A DNA stretch of 63,743 bases from Alphaproteobacteria bacterium (GTDB lineage Bacteria > Pseudomonadota > Alphaproteobacteria > Rs-D84), in the NCBI GenBank assembly GCA_009783145.1, contig WRHR01000006.1:1-63743 (forward strand). Direction: 5' to 3'. This document shows, in pieces, positions 1-7,009 of this stretch (the stretch's first letter is position 1; every line of letters starts with the position of its first letter). A model generated the notes under the pieces. The model was not told the DNA's origin, made no database searches, and worked only from the letters and a program-made list of their open reading frames with translations. The position numbers and the translations under genes were made by a program.

Positions 1-439
1 GCAAACGCAGGCATGGCGAACAATGCGCCAATTATACACAAACCTGAAAAGATGCGTTTCCGCAAAATCAAAACTCCCCCGCGTGCAAGAAAAACCGCCA
101 AAAGATTGGCGGTCGGGTGAGTTGATTAATCATGTTAAAGGTTATGACTCCACTGCCTTCGTTTGTCGCGCTTGCGCACGCCAGGACTATTTTATAGCAA
201 GTGACTCCCCGACCAAAGTCAGGGATATAACGGCGCAGAAGCACCATTACACCAGATAATCAGTGCAACTGCACCGCCTTTAACAAGGACTAATCACAGT
301 CCCGAACCCGCATATCTCTATGGGATTCAGGGTATATTATATCAAAATCTACGTCATAAAACAATAGCCGACAAACAAATATATACTGTTTGGAAAGTTA
401 GTCCGATAAAGGATTCGTTACATACGCGTTCAATTACGT
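1..439. other. left edge, no supported gene
   Basis: No gene can be supported here. A 78-codon open frame at 23-259 on the plus strand has no ribosome binding site and a peptide without recognisable features. The stretch is probably part of the accessory segment that ends with the recombinase at 705-2234. Confidence 0.4.
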
Positions 440-679
440 ATGAACCACGATTATGAATCTTTGAAGGCTGACGTTAAGTCTTGGTATCCCGACCGGAACT
501 TCACCGATGACGAGCTGAACGAAATGACCGACCGGCTGATAGAGTTTTTCGCCATCGGCGCCGAGGCCATGCAACTTCTTTCCGTGACGGAAACAAGTTT
601 CCAAAATGCGCCAAAACACCCAGAAAACAGCCGCTCCGTCAAAAATAGTCGCTTACAAGTCCAACCCAAAGGCGTATAA
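440..679 (+). CDS. small hypothetical protein (79 aa)
   Basis: I do not recognise this family. The first ~45 residues are acidic and look helical (a DDELNEMTDRLIEFF stretch), as in a genuine small protein. The last ~30 residues become basic and overlap the promoter of the recombinase downstream, so the frame may be frayed at its 3' end. There is no clear Shine-Dalgarno before the ATG. It sits directly upstream of a serine recombinase and may belong to the same mobile segment. Existence as a protein is uncertain. Confidence 0.35.
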   Translation: MNHDYESLKADVKSWYPDRNFTDDELNEMTDRLIEFFAIGAEAMQLLSVTETSFQNAPKHPENSRSVKNSRLQVQPKGV

Positions 680-680
680 T
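653..680 (+). promoter_or_regulatory. sigma70 promoter of the recombinase
   Basis: TTACAA at 653-658 and a perfect TATAAT at 675-680 are separated by 16 bp. The expected transcript start is about 18 nt before the ATG at 705, leaving just enough room for the AGGAG at 693-697. Confidence 0.6.
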
Positions 681-704
681 CGTATTAACAACAGGAGCAA
701 AATC

Positions 705-2234
705 ATGAAACAGCAGAAAATAGACTTTTCCGGCCCGTGCGAACAAGCGATTATCTGGGCCCGTGTATCGAAAAAAGAACAAAAAGAAGGCGTGTCCACC
801 GACGCGCAAATCAAAGACACGACAAGCTATTGCAATGCAAAGAAGTTTGTAATAATCAAAACCTTTGACGTTGCCGAAAGTTCGACCAGGGGCAAGCGGC
901 CAGAGTTCAACCAGATGCTCGACCTGGTTCGGGCGCAGCCGTGCAGAACCGCCATTGTCGTTCATTGCATCGACAGATTCCAAAGACGATTTAACGAATG
1001 CGCGGAAATCGAAACCCTGATGCGCGAAGGTCGTCTTGAAGTCCATTTTTACAAAGAGGGCTTGGTCCTCGACAAAAACAGCGCGTATTCCGACATCATG
1101 CGTTGGGACATGGGGATACTTGCCGCCAAGATGTATGTCGGCGCGCTGCGCGAAAACGTAAAGCGCAGCATGAACTATAACTGGGAGCGCGGCATCTGGC
1201 AGGGCAAAGCACCTGTCGGCTACGTCAATATCCCAAAGACGGAAAAGAGCAAGCCATTTATAGAGCTTGACCCGGAACGCGCACCGCTTGTGAAGCGAAT
1301 GTTCGAGGAATACGCCAAAGGCGGCCACACGTTAAAGACAATGGGCAAACTTGTAAGGGAAATGAATCTGTGCGTAAGGGGTTCCAAAGTCCCTATGAAA
1401 AAGAACCAGATTCACCGCACGTTAACGAACCCATTTTACTATGGCATCATGCGCATCAATGGCAAACTGATACCGCACGTCTATGAAAAACTGATTGATA
1501 AACCCCTATGGGACAGAGTTCAGGAAGTCCTGGAAGGCAGAGCACGGCCGCCGTTCAACGGCGGCTATGGCAAATTGCCGTATTCTCTCAGGGGCTTGGT
1601 TCGCTGTTCTACCTGTGGTTATCTTATGACGCCGGAAACCAAAACCAAAAAGAGCGGCAAGCAATACACCTATTTGAAATGCAATCACAGCGATGGTGTT
1701 TGCAGGCAGAAGCCCGTGAATGAAAAACTCATATTCGAGCAGCTGGATGTCGAGGTTTTCGACCGAATCCGCATTCCAGAGACCACTTTGGGAAAGCTTA
1801 AAAAGAACGTCAGCGAATATATCAAAAAGAGAACCGAGCTGGACGAAAGTACCAAAAGAAGCCTGAACCTTCGCATTATCGCCAATAAGGACATGAAGGA
1901 CAAGTTGCTGGACTTTTATCTCAAAGGCAAGATTGACGAGAATACTTACAACGTCAGGGAAGCTGAGATTGCGGCGGAAAAGGCAGAGTTGAATGACATG
2001 CTTGCGAAGTATAAGGAAATAGACGGCAACATAATCGTAAAGGTTGAAAAGGTGCTCGATTTTGCCGCAAACATAGGAAAACTTATAAAGAGTCCGAACT
2101 GCGAGGTCAGACGCCAGCTTTTGGGATTGATTTTATCGGACTGCTTTTTGGAAGGCAAAAAGCTTAGATTTACAATACTTTCGCCCATATCAGCACTAGT
2201 AAAAGAGCCCCAAAAGGAAAAATGGTGCGGGTAG
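705..2234 (+). CDS. large serine recombinase / site-specific integrase
   Basis: A DNA-cutting serine recombinase that would integrate or excise a mobile element. From the chosen ATG the protein has 509 residues. The N-terminal resolvase domain (about residues 12-160) holds the ARVS motif with the likely nucleophile Ser22. A recombinase domain follows (about 165-270, with the GKAPVGY motif), then a zinc ribbon with two CxxC-like pairs (about 300-335) and a charged coiled coil. The start at 705 is preferred over an upstream in-frame ATG at 606 because AGGAG lies 7 nt before it and a TATAAT box lies between the two. The last codons (W-C-G-stop) lie inside the convergent tRNA-Gly gene, so the gene ends within the tRNA 3' end. 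This suggests the element is or was inserted at that tRNA and extends left beyond the window. Confidence 0.9.
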   Translation: MKQQKIDFSGPCEQAIIWARVSKKEQKEGVSTDAQIKDTTSYCNAKKFVIIKTFDVAESSTRGKRPEFNQMLDLVRAQPCRTAIVVHCIDRFQRRFNECAEIETLMREGRLEVHFYKEGLVLDKNSAYSDIMRWDMGILAAKMYVGALRENVKRSMNYNWERGIWQGKAPVGYVNIPKTEKSKPFIELDPERAPLVKRMFEEYAKGGHTLKTMGKLVREMNLCVRGSKVPMKKNQIHRTLTNPFYYGIMRINGKLIPHVYEKLIDKPLWDRVQEVLEGRARPPFNGGYGKLPYSLRGLVRCSTCGYLMTPETKTKKSGKQYTYLKCNHSDGVCRQKPVNEKLIFEQLDVEVFDRIRIPETTLGKLKKNVSEYIKKRTELDESTKRSLNLRIIANKDMKDKLLDFYLKGKIDENTYNVREAEIAAEKAELNDMLAKYKEIDGNIIVKVEKVLDFAANIGKLIKSPNCEVRRQLLGLILSDCFLEGKKLRFTILSPISALVKEPQKEKWCG

Positions 2235-2297
2235 CGGGACTCGAACCCGCATTTCCAGCTTGGAAGGCTGGCATTCTAGCCTTTGAACTATACCCGC
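2223..2297 (-). tRNA. tRNA-Gly(TCC)
   Basis: The reverse complement folds as a cloverleaf with acceptor GCGGGTA/TACCCGC, anticodon loop CTTCCAA (TCC), T loop TTCGAGT and an encoded CCA (2223-2225). Its 3' end overlaps the last 12 bases of the convergent serine recombinase gene. Confidence 0.95.
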
Positions 2298-2299
2298 GA

Positions 2300-2408
2300 T
2301 ATTTTCATGGCCATAGTCCCCCTTCGCTAAAAGCTACGGGCGACACTCCTTCGCCTTAGCTGCTCGGCTTAGGTGGCTTGCCACCCGTAGCCTCGCAGAG
2401 GCGAAGGG
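2300..2408. repeat. cluster of short palindromes between tRNA genes
   Basis: This spacer between tRNA-Gly and tRNA-Tyr contains at least two degenerate copies of the palindromic element that also invades coding regions (arms such as CCACCC/GGGTGG around a GCC-GGC centre). No gene is visible. Confidence 0.6.
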
Positions 2409-2495
2409 TGGTGGGAGCGGGTGGATTCGAACCACCTCAGTCGTACGACAACAGATTTACAGTCTGCCCCGGCTCTCCAACTCCGGCGCGCGCCC
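2409..2495 (-). tRNA. tRNA-Tyr(GTA)
   Basis: A class II tRNA with a long variable arm, anticodon loop CTGTAAA (GTA), T loop TTCGAAT and an encoded CCA at 2409-2411. One acceptor pair appears mismatched (position 4) and position 8 is C, both slightly unusual. Confidence 0.9.
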
Positions 2496-2522
2496 TTGAA
2501 AAGTTTTGTTTAAGAATATTTT

Positions 2523-2598
2523 TGGCAGCCCCAACCGGATTCGAACCGGTGTTCTCGCCTTGAAAGGGCGGTGTCCTAGGCCTCTAGACGATGGGGCC
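2523..2598 (-). tRNA. tRNA-Glu(TTC), intact copy
   Basis: Anticodon loop CTTTCAA (TTC) in a GC-rich stem, T loop TTCGAAT, encoded CCA at 2523-2525. A second, interrupted copy follows at 2620-2827. Confidence 0.95.
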
Positions 2599-2619
2599 AG
2601 AAATATTCTTCGGTTGGGA

Positions 2620-2827
2620 CAGCCCCAACCGGATGGCTGCTCGCGGCATGTCCCACCCAACAAAATCTATGATTTTGTCGGGGCCCGGGTGCCGCTCACT
2701 AGCACTCGTTGTCGCGAACTTCGTTCGCTGCACTCGACCTGCGCTTTGCTTGCCCTCGCTCACTCGTAAGCGAACCGGTGTTCTCGCCTTGAAAGGGCGG
2801 TGTCCTAGGCCTCTAGACGATGGGGCC
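2620..2827 (-). pseudogene. tRNA-Glu(TTC) copy split by a 136-bp insertion in the T loop
   Basis: Bases 2771-2827 are identical to the 5' part of the intact tRNA-Glu (acceptor 5' strand through T stem), and 2620-2634 match its 3' acceptor and T-stem strand. Between them (2635-2770) lie 136 bp not found in the intact copy, with one T-loop base missing and no encoded CCA. The insert contains an AT-rich hairpin (CAAAATC...GATTTTG, about 2660-2680). It is a dead tRNA carrying an insertion, or much less likely one with an intron. Confidence 0.7.
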
Positions 2828-2829
2828 AT

Positions 2830-2975
2830 TAATTCCCCTCCTCGGGAGGGGTGGCAATTTCGCACTAGCGAAATTGACGGGGTGGGTTTTACCCCGATTT
2901 TGACCAGTCCGCCTACGCCAAGGCTACGGCGGACACTCAATTTTCTCAAATTCGCGCTGCGCGCTCATTAGCGAA
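2830..2975. repeat. palindromic repeat cluster
   Basis: The stretch contains a CCCCTCC...GGAGGGG type hairpin (from about 2836) and a copy of the 26-bp palindrome at 2908-2933 with arms TCCGCC/GGCGGA. No gene is visible. Confidence 0.6.
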
Positions 2976-2981
2976 AATTGG

Positions 2982-3058
2982 TGGCGGGATTGACGGGACT
3001 CGAACCCGCGGCCTTCTGCGTGACAGGCAGACGCTCTAACCAGCTGAGCTACAACCCC
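2982..3058 (-). tRNA. tRNA-Asp(GTC)
   Basis: Reverse-complement cloverleaf with anticodon loop CTGTCAC (GTC), acceptor GGGGTTG/CAATCCC, discriminator G and an encoded CCA at 2982-2984. Confidence 0.95.
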
Positions 3059-3213
3059 AACTTGTCACCCAAAGCCCAAAGGGCGACGGGTGAAGCCCGC
3101 CCAGTTTATACTCTTATTCAACAAAAATCAAGGAGTTTTTTCACCATCCTTCGCCCGCTGGGCTTCGGGTGGCAAGCCACCCAAACGGGCGGTTTTCACT
3201 TCGCAAGTTATAG
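3059..3213. repeat. spacer with degenerate palindromes
   Basis: GGGTGG/CCACCC-type arms recur (for example about 3150-3200, around GGCTTCGGGTGGCAAGCC). No gene or promoter stands out. Confidence 0.4.
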
Positions 3214-4890
3214 CTATTGCTGGCACTGCGCGACGATAAGGCTTTGCTCTGTTTTAAGTTTAGATATCAGTAGGCCGTACGACAAGAAATCTTCATCAGA
3301 AAGTGGGTTCGGAACAACAGGGTTAATTGGATTATTAGGATTGTTTGGGTCTTCAACCACTTCCGAAACAGGGATACATTTATTATCACTTTTTACATAA
3401 CCTTTCCCTTCGTCGCACTTCCAAAAAACGCATACATCTGCATCTCTTTGACCATTTTTGCCTTGTTTCGGCTTCAACGCGCCATCATACAATACCCCAC
3501 CTTCAGCATCGGGTTTTGTAAAGCCAGGACACCACATTTTAGGGTCTTCAATGCAGGGGCCCCAATGGTCGTCGCGAAGCGCTTGCTGAATACGATTGCC
3601 TACTTTTTCAGTGTATTGTCCTTGCATACAAAACTTTATTTTTGGAACTTCATCACAGAACATAAACCCACCGATATCGACATACCGTTCGCCCTTGTTG
3701 AACTGCGTGTGGCAACAAGTATACACACCAACACGTGGGTCATGTTCGCAATCGGTTTCCGAGAATAATTGACTGCCGCCCATCAAGCCTCCACCAACCG
3801 CGCCGATAGCTGCACCCACTGCTGTGGTAATCCCGATCGGTACGACACTGGCGACAGCTCCTCCAACCATAGCGCCCCCAGCGGCACCTTCAAGCACACT
3901 ACCCCATGTATGCGGACCTGCTCCTTTGACAGAATCCGCCACCATCAATGCACCACCAAGTGCAGCCAAACCTGTGGCCCATTTCGCGCCACGAGACATC
4001 CCTTGCCAATTCGCTTTTGTCCCTTGGGCGATACCCTTGAGACCACCAGCGCCGCCCGCTGCGCCTCCAGCTGCACCGGCCAAAGGAGCACCCGTATTCG
4101 ACGATGTAAAACCTGGGCTATTCGCAGTAGTAGAAACCGTACCACCTCCAACGCTGCCGCCTGCACCTCCACCGCCAGATGTATAATTAACATTTCCGCC
4201 GGACGGAGTGCTGAAATATCCACCTGTTGCCGCCCCTGCGCCAGCGGCTGCCCCGCCAGCCGGAGCAATACCCGCAGCCGACAGCACGTTTGCATTCGAT
4301 ACCCCTTGTCCGCCAACTTTCAGCCCGTTAATAGTATGTCCTGCGGCATATTGAAATCCTCCGGCCTTATTTTGGGCAATACCGGCTTGCTGCAATCTAT
4401 TTAACTGCTCTGGAGTAAAACTGCTCGGCAAAGCAGGGGCAGTGACTCTTCCCGCATTGGCCGCAACTTGTTGAACCACAGGAGCGCTTACATTGCTTGC
4501 AACACTGGGCGCTGCTCCGCTGGATGTGCTGCTATATGAATAGCCGCCGCCAGTGCCCCCGCTGGATGAACCGCTGTATGAATACCCGCCGACGCTACTA
4601 GTAGTAGTGCTGCTTGCCACACCTCCCATGCCACCGGCAACATTGTAACCTGCCGCCCTTGTATTAGTATCAAAAATCGACTGCGTAATAGGATTGCCAG
4701 CCCCTGGTTGCCCTGCGCCCCATACAAGATTTCCGGCAGTGTTTCTTTCCCAGCCCAATGCCGCCACTTGCGCGGTGTTCAGATTATCGCCAACAAGGGC
4801 TGCCGTTGCCGGCGCAAAAACCAATCCGTTGACGGAACAGAAGAATATAATAAAGAACAAACCTAAAAAAGATCTGAATATTTTACTCAT
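3214..4890 (-). CDS. exported glycine/serine-rich protein with cysteine-rich C-terminal half
   Basis: I do not recognise a family. The start at 4890 gives a 558-residue protein opening with a signal peptide (FRSFLGLFFIIFFCSVNGL). Residues ~60-330 are low-complexity Gly/Ala/Ser repeats (GGYSYSG, GGAAGGAGG). A hydrophobic Gly-rich segment (VGAAIGAVGGGLMGG) and a C-terminal region with about a dozen cysteines follow. The next upstream gene in the same direction also encodes an exported Cys-containing protein, and a prepilin peptidase starts the row. The three likely form one operon for surface or envelope structures. A longer start at 4929 would overlap the upstream gene and weaken the signal peptide. 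Confidence 0.75.
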   Translation of the reverse strand: MSKIFRSFLGLFFIIFFCSVNGLVFAPATAALVGDNLNTAQVAALGWERNTAGNLVWGAGQPGAGNPITQSIFDTNTRAAGYNVAGGMGGVASSTTTSSVGGYSYSGSSSGGTGGGYSYSSTSSGAAPSVASNVSAPVVQQVAANAGRVTAPALPSSFTPEQLNRLQQAGIAQNKAGGFQYAAGHTINGLKVGGQGVSNANVLSAAGIAPAGGAAAGAGAATGGYFSTPSGGNVNYTSGGGGAGGSVGGGTVSTTANSPGFTSSNTGAPLAGAAGGAAGGAGGLKGIAQGTKANWQGMSRGAKWATGLAALGGALMVADSVKGAGPHTWGSVLEGAAGGAMVGGAVASVVPIGITTAVGAAIGAVGGGLMGGSQLFSETDCEHDPRVGVYTCCHTQFNKGERYVDIGGFMFCDEVPKIKFCMQGQYTEKVGNRIQQALRDDHWGPCIEDPKMWCPGFTKPDAEGGVLYDGALKPKQGKNGQRDADVCVFWKCDEGKGYVKSDNKCIPVSEVVEDPNNPNNPINPVVPNPLSDEDFLSYGLLISKLKTEQSLIVAQCQQ

Positions 4891-4898
4891 ACTTTTAT

Positions 4899-5810
4899 TT
4901 AATAGTTCCCCCGCATCAGCTTTTTGCAATCTTCAAATTTTATTTGCTTTGTCTGGCATTCAGCCAATATCTTCAAATCTGCTTCTATCGCTATATACTG
5001 CGGGTTTATTTTTACCTGTTCCGCACATTTTGCCGCTTTTAACTCCGCTATTTCCTTTTCACGCTCATACCTGGCCTTGTCATCTTCAACCCGTATCGGC
5101 TTGTAGGCTTTCGCGTCTTTCCAAGGCTCGTACCCGGCTTTGTTGTTTTCCATGCGTTCGGTAAAACTCAAATCCGCATAAGTCGTCGGGAACTGCGTCG
5201 CGCTCAATTGCACATCGTCGCTGCCGTTCTCGCGCTGAAGCGCGCGCATCTCTTTCTGGCGTCCGATGCGGTCTTTCAGCCATTGCGGGTCTTCTCTTTC
5301 AAACGGATTTTCCATCGCTAACTGACTTGTCGGCTGCGCCGCGCCGCCGCCTGCAGCCGGGAAACTTATGGTCCCGGCCTGCGCCGGGATGACGCCGCCG
5401 CCTAAAACATTCGCGTTCTTTTTATAATCGTCGAACGCCGCGTTGATATAGCCTCCGCATGCTGTCACGTAATTATGCCCGCTCATATTCGACATCTGGA
5501 TCATCACCGCCGGGCGGATATCCGAAAGCTGCAGACCCGCGCAATTATTCCGCGCAGCGCACTGCTGCGCCACCAGTGTGGAAGCAACCGACCGGCAATC
5601 CCCCGCGTTCAATTCCGTCCCCTGGGCGTAAATAGGCTGGGGCAGGCGCTGGTTATACGGGCTGTTGGGATTATAATATGGATTGCTGGAATAAGACTGA
5701 ACATTTTGAATCTGACCCCAGTTCGACAATGGAAAATCAGCCGCGTATGAAACACCGGCAGCACACAGCGCCAGCACTAATAGCGAATAACAAATTACGA
5801 ATTTTCTCAT
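4899..5810 (-). CDS. exported hypothetical protein (303 aa)
   Basis: Family unknown. The start at 5810 follows a GGAGA ribosome binding site and opens a signal peptide ending near SYAAD. The middle holds paired cysteines (CRS...QQC...NNC...TACGG) and the C-terminal third is charged and helical. At 5372-5389 the gene contains a CCCGGCCTGCGCCGGG palindrome translated as VIPAQAGT, a peptide typical of short repeats inserted in frame. It sits between the prepilin peptidase gene and the glycine-rich protein gene with short spacers (15 and 8 nt), so co-transcription is likely. Confidence 0.75.
   Translation of the reverse strand: MRKFVICYSLLVLALCAAGVSYAADFPLSNWGQIQNVQSYSSNPYYNPNSPYNQRLPQPIYAQGTELNAGDCRSVASTLVAQQCAARNNCAGLQLSDIRPAVMIQMSNMSGHNYVTACGGYINAAFDDYKKNANVLGGGVIPAQAGTISFPAAGGGAAQPTSQLAMENPFEREDPQWLKDRIGRQKEMRALQRENGSDDVQLSATQFPTTYADLSFTERMENNKAGYEPWKDAKAYKPIRVEDDKARYEREKEIAELKAAKCAEQVKINPQYIAIEADLKILAECQTKQIKFEDCKKLMRGNY
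5372..5389. repeat. CCCGGC..GCCGGG palindrome inside a gene
   Basis: An 18-bp palindrome inside the exported protein gene at 4899-5810, read in frame as part of VIPAQAGT. A relative occurs at about 39602-39622 upstream of enolase. Confidence 0.7.
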
Positions 5811-5825
5811 TTTCTCTCCGAACAA

Positions 5826-6278
5826 TTATATCAGAAAGAGCAGGGCAATCAAAGCACAAATCATTCCTGCGAAAAAGAACGGCGCGAACGGAATGAACTT
5901 TTGCTTCGCGCGCAGCCCCCAGATTCCGCCGAGCAGGGTGGACACTACCAACGCTATCGCCAACCCGGTCACCCCCAGCCACACTCCGCCCGCCGCAAGT
6001 AATTTCACATCTCCAAGCCCAACGGGGGAGTTCTTGGTTTTTTTTATTTTCTCGAAAACAATCCCCATCCCAAAGCTCAGCACATACCCGACCGCCGCGG
6101 CGATTATCGCTTCGCTCGTATCAAAGAACCAAGGGAAAAAGCCGACCACCAACAGCCCTATCAGCAAAAACGGAAACAGCCACACATCCGGAATTATTCG
6201 GGCGCGCCAGTCATGGATGCTCATCATCACCGCGCAGAACGCCGCACACAATAATAAGAGTATAAATATTATGTTCAT
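5826..6278 (-). CDS. prepilin peptidase (A24 family, CpaA/TadV-like)
   Basis: A small inner-membrane aspartyl protease that cleaves type IV/Flp prepilin leaders. The 150 residues contain about five membrane segments. The first catalytic Asp probably lies in DWRARIIPD (near residue 23) and the second in the hallmark GLGDVKL (about residue 92). The size matches CpaA/TadV proteins, which lack the N-terminal methylase domain of PilD. No pilin or Tad genes are visible nearby. It heads a row with two exported proteins of unknown function, which might be its clients, though neither shows an obvious prepilin leader. Confidence 0.85.
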   Translation of the reverse strand: MNIIFILLLLCAAFCAVMMSIHDWRARIIPDVWLFPFLLIGLLVVGFFPWFFDTSEAIIAAAVGYVLSFGMGIVFEKIKKTKNSPVGLGDVKLLAAGGVWLGVTGLAIALVVSTLLGGIWGLRAKQKFIPFAPFFFAGMICALIALLFLI

Positions 6279-6299
6279 TTTTGTTTTCCTTTTTTATTT

Positions 6300-6416
6300 A
6301 CTGGATTGCTTCGCTGCGCTCGCAATGACAATTCGGTGTTTGTTTCAGACTGTATACCCCATTTTGCCCGTAATTGTCATTGCGAGGAGCCTGAAGGGCG
6401 ACGCGGCAATCCAGTC
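6300..6416. repeat. TTGTCATTGCGAG-type palindromic repeat pair
   Basis: Two inverted copies face each other: CTGGATTGCTTCG...CGCAATGACA and TGTCATTGCGAGG...GGCAATCCAG. The same family occurs at 25147-25241, 30650-30755 and 54389-54467. Confidence 0.85.
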
Positions 6417-6484
6417 AAATAATCTCTTGTCTTTCTTTTTCCAATTATGCTACAATCCATAAGTTATTAAAAGGAAATTATGAC

Positions 6485-7006
6485 ATGGCGCAAGTCGGCT
6501 GGACGCCCAGTATCTTAAACAAAATGAAAACCCTGCTGGAACGCGGCATGAGCACCGCGGAAATCGGGAAGAAAATCGGCATGTCAAAGAATGCCGTGGT
6601 CGGAAAGCTGAACCGGCTGGGCTGGAACAGCAAGGCCAAGGAATCTCCCGTCAAGAAGACCCCTGCGAAAAAAGAAATCGTGATAAAGGTAAAGCCGCCG
6701 AAAAAATCCGCGCAAAAGAAAACTCCGGCCCAGATAGCGCAAGAGAAAAAATCCCCCTCCGCCAAGGCTACGGGGGACAGGGCCGCAGGCAAAAACCAAA
6801 AGAAAAACCTGGTCGCGCACCAGCATATGATTCAGCACGCAATAGAGCTGGCGCTTTTACGCCCCGATCAATGCCGCTGGCCCATCGGCAACCCCGATTC
6901 GGACAAGTTTCATTTTTGCGGCGAAAAAGCGTTCCCCGGCAAGCCTTATTGTTACGAGCATTGCCGCGCAGCTTATCAGATGCCACCGCCAAAGAAGCAG
7001 GGATGA
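6485..7006 (+). CDS. gcrA: GcrA cell cycle regulator
   Basis: An alphaproteobacterial sigma70-associated transcription regulator that binds methylated GAnTC promoters. The N-terminal domain is diagnostic: GWTPSILNKMKTLLERGMS followed by IGKKIGMSKNAVVGKLNRLG (helix-turn-helix, residues ~5-45). The C-terminal domain CRWPIGNPDSDKFHFCG...YCYEHC (about 127-165) is the sigma-binding part. The linker is Lys/Ala rich and contains an in-frame palindromic repeat (6752-6777) read as SPSAKATGDR. Its ATG follows AAAGGA. A large membrane protein gene starts 3 nt after the stop, so the two are likely one transcript. Confidence 0.95.
   Translation: MAQVGWTPSILNKMKTLLERGMSTAEIGKKIGMSKNAVVGKLNRLGWNSKAKESPVKKTPAKKEIVIKVKPPKKSAQKKTPAQIAQEKKSPSAKATGDRAAGKNQKKNLVAHQHMIQHAIELALLRPDQCRWPIGNPDSDKFHFCGEKAFPGKPYCYEHCRAAYQMPPPKKQG
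6752..6777. repeat. in-frame 26-bp palindrome in gcrA
   Basis: Arms TCCCCC/GGGGGA around the GCCAAGGC centre, translated as part of SPSAKATGDR (about residues 90-98) in the GcrA linker. Confidence 0.85.
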
Positions 7007-7009
7007 CGG

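Noticed and set aside
639-1328. A 229-codon open frame antisense to the recombinase
   Set aside because: The plus-strand frame carries clear recombinase motifs, promoter and ribosome binding site.
2635-2770. tRNA intron (self-splicing or archaeal type)
   Set aside because: The insert is too short for a group I or II intron, one T-loop base is lost and CCA is missing, so insertion into a duplicated, dead copy is more likely.
2378-2971. Several short ORFs across the tRNA cluster
   Set aside because: They run through tRNA genes and palindromes on both strands and have no ribosome binding sites.
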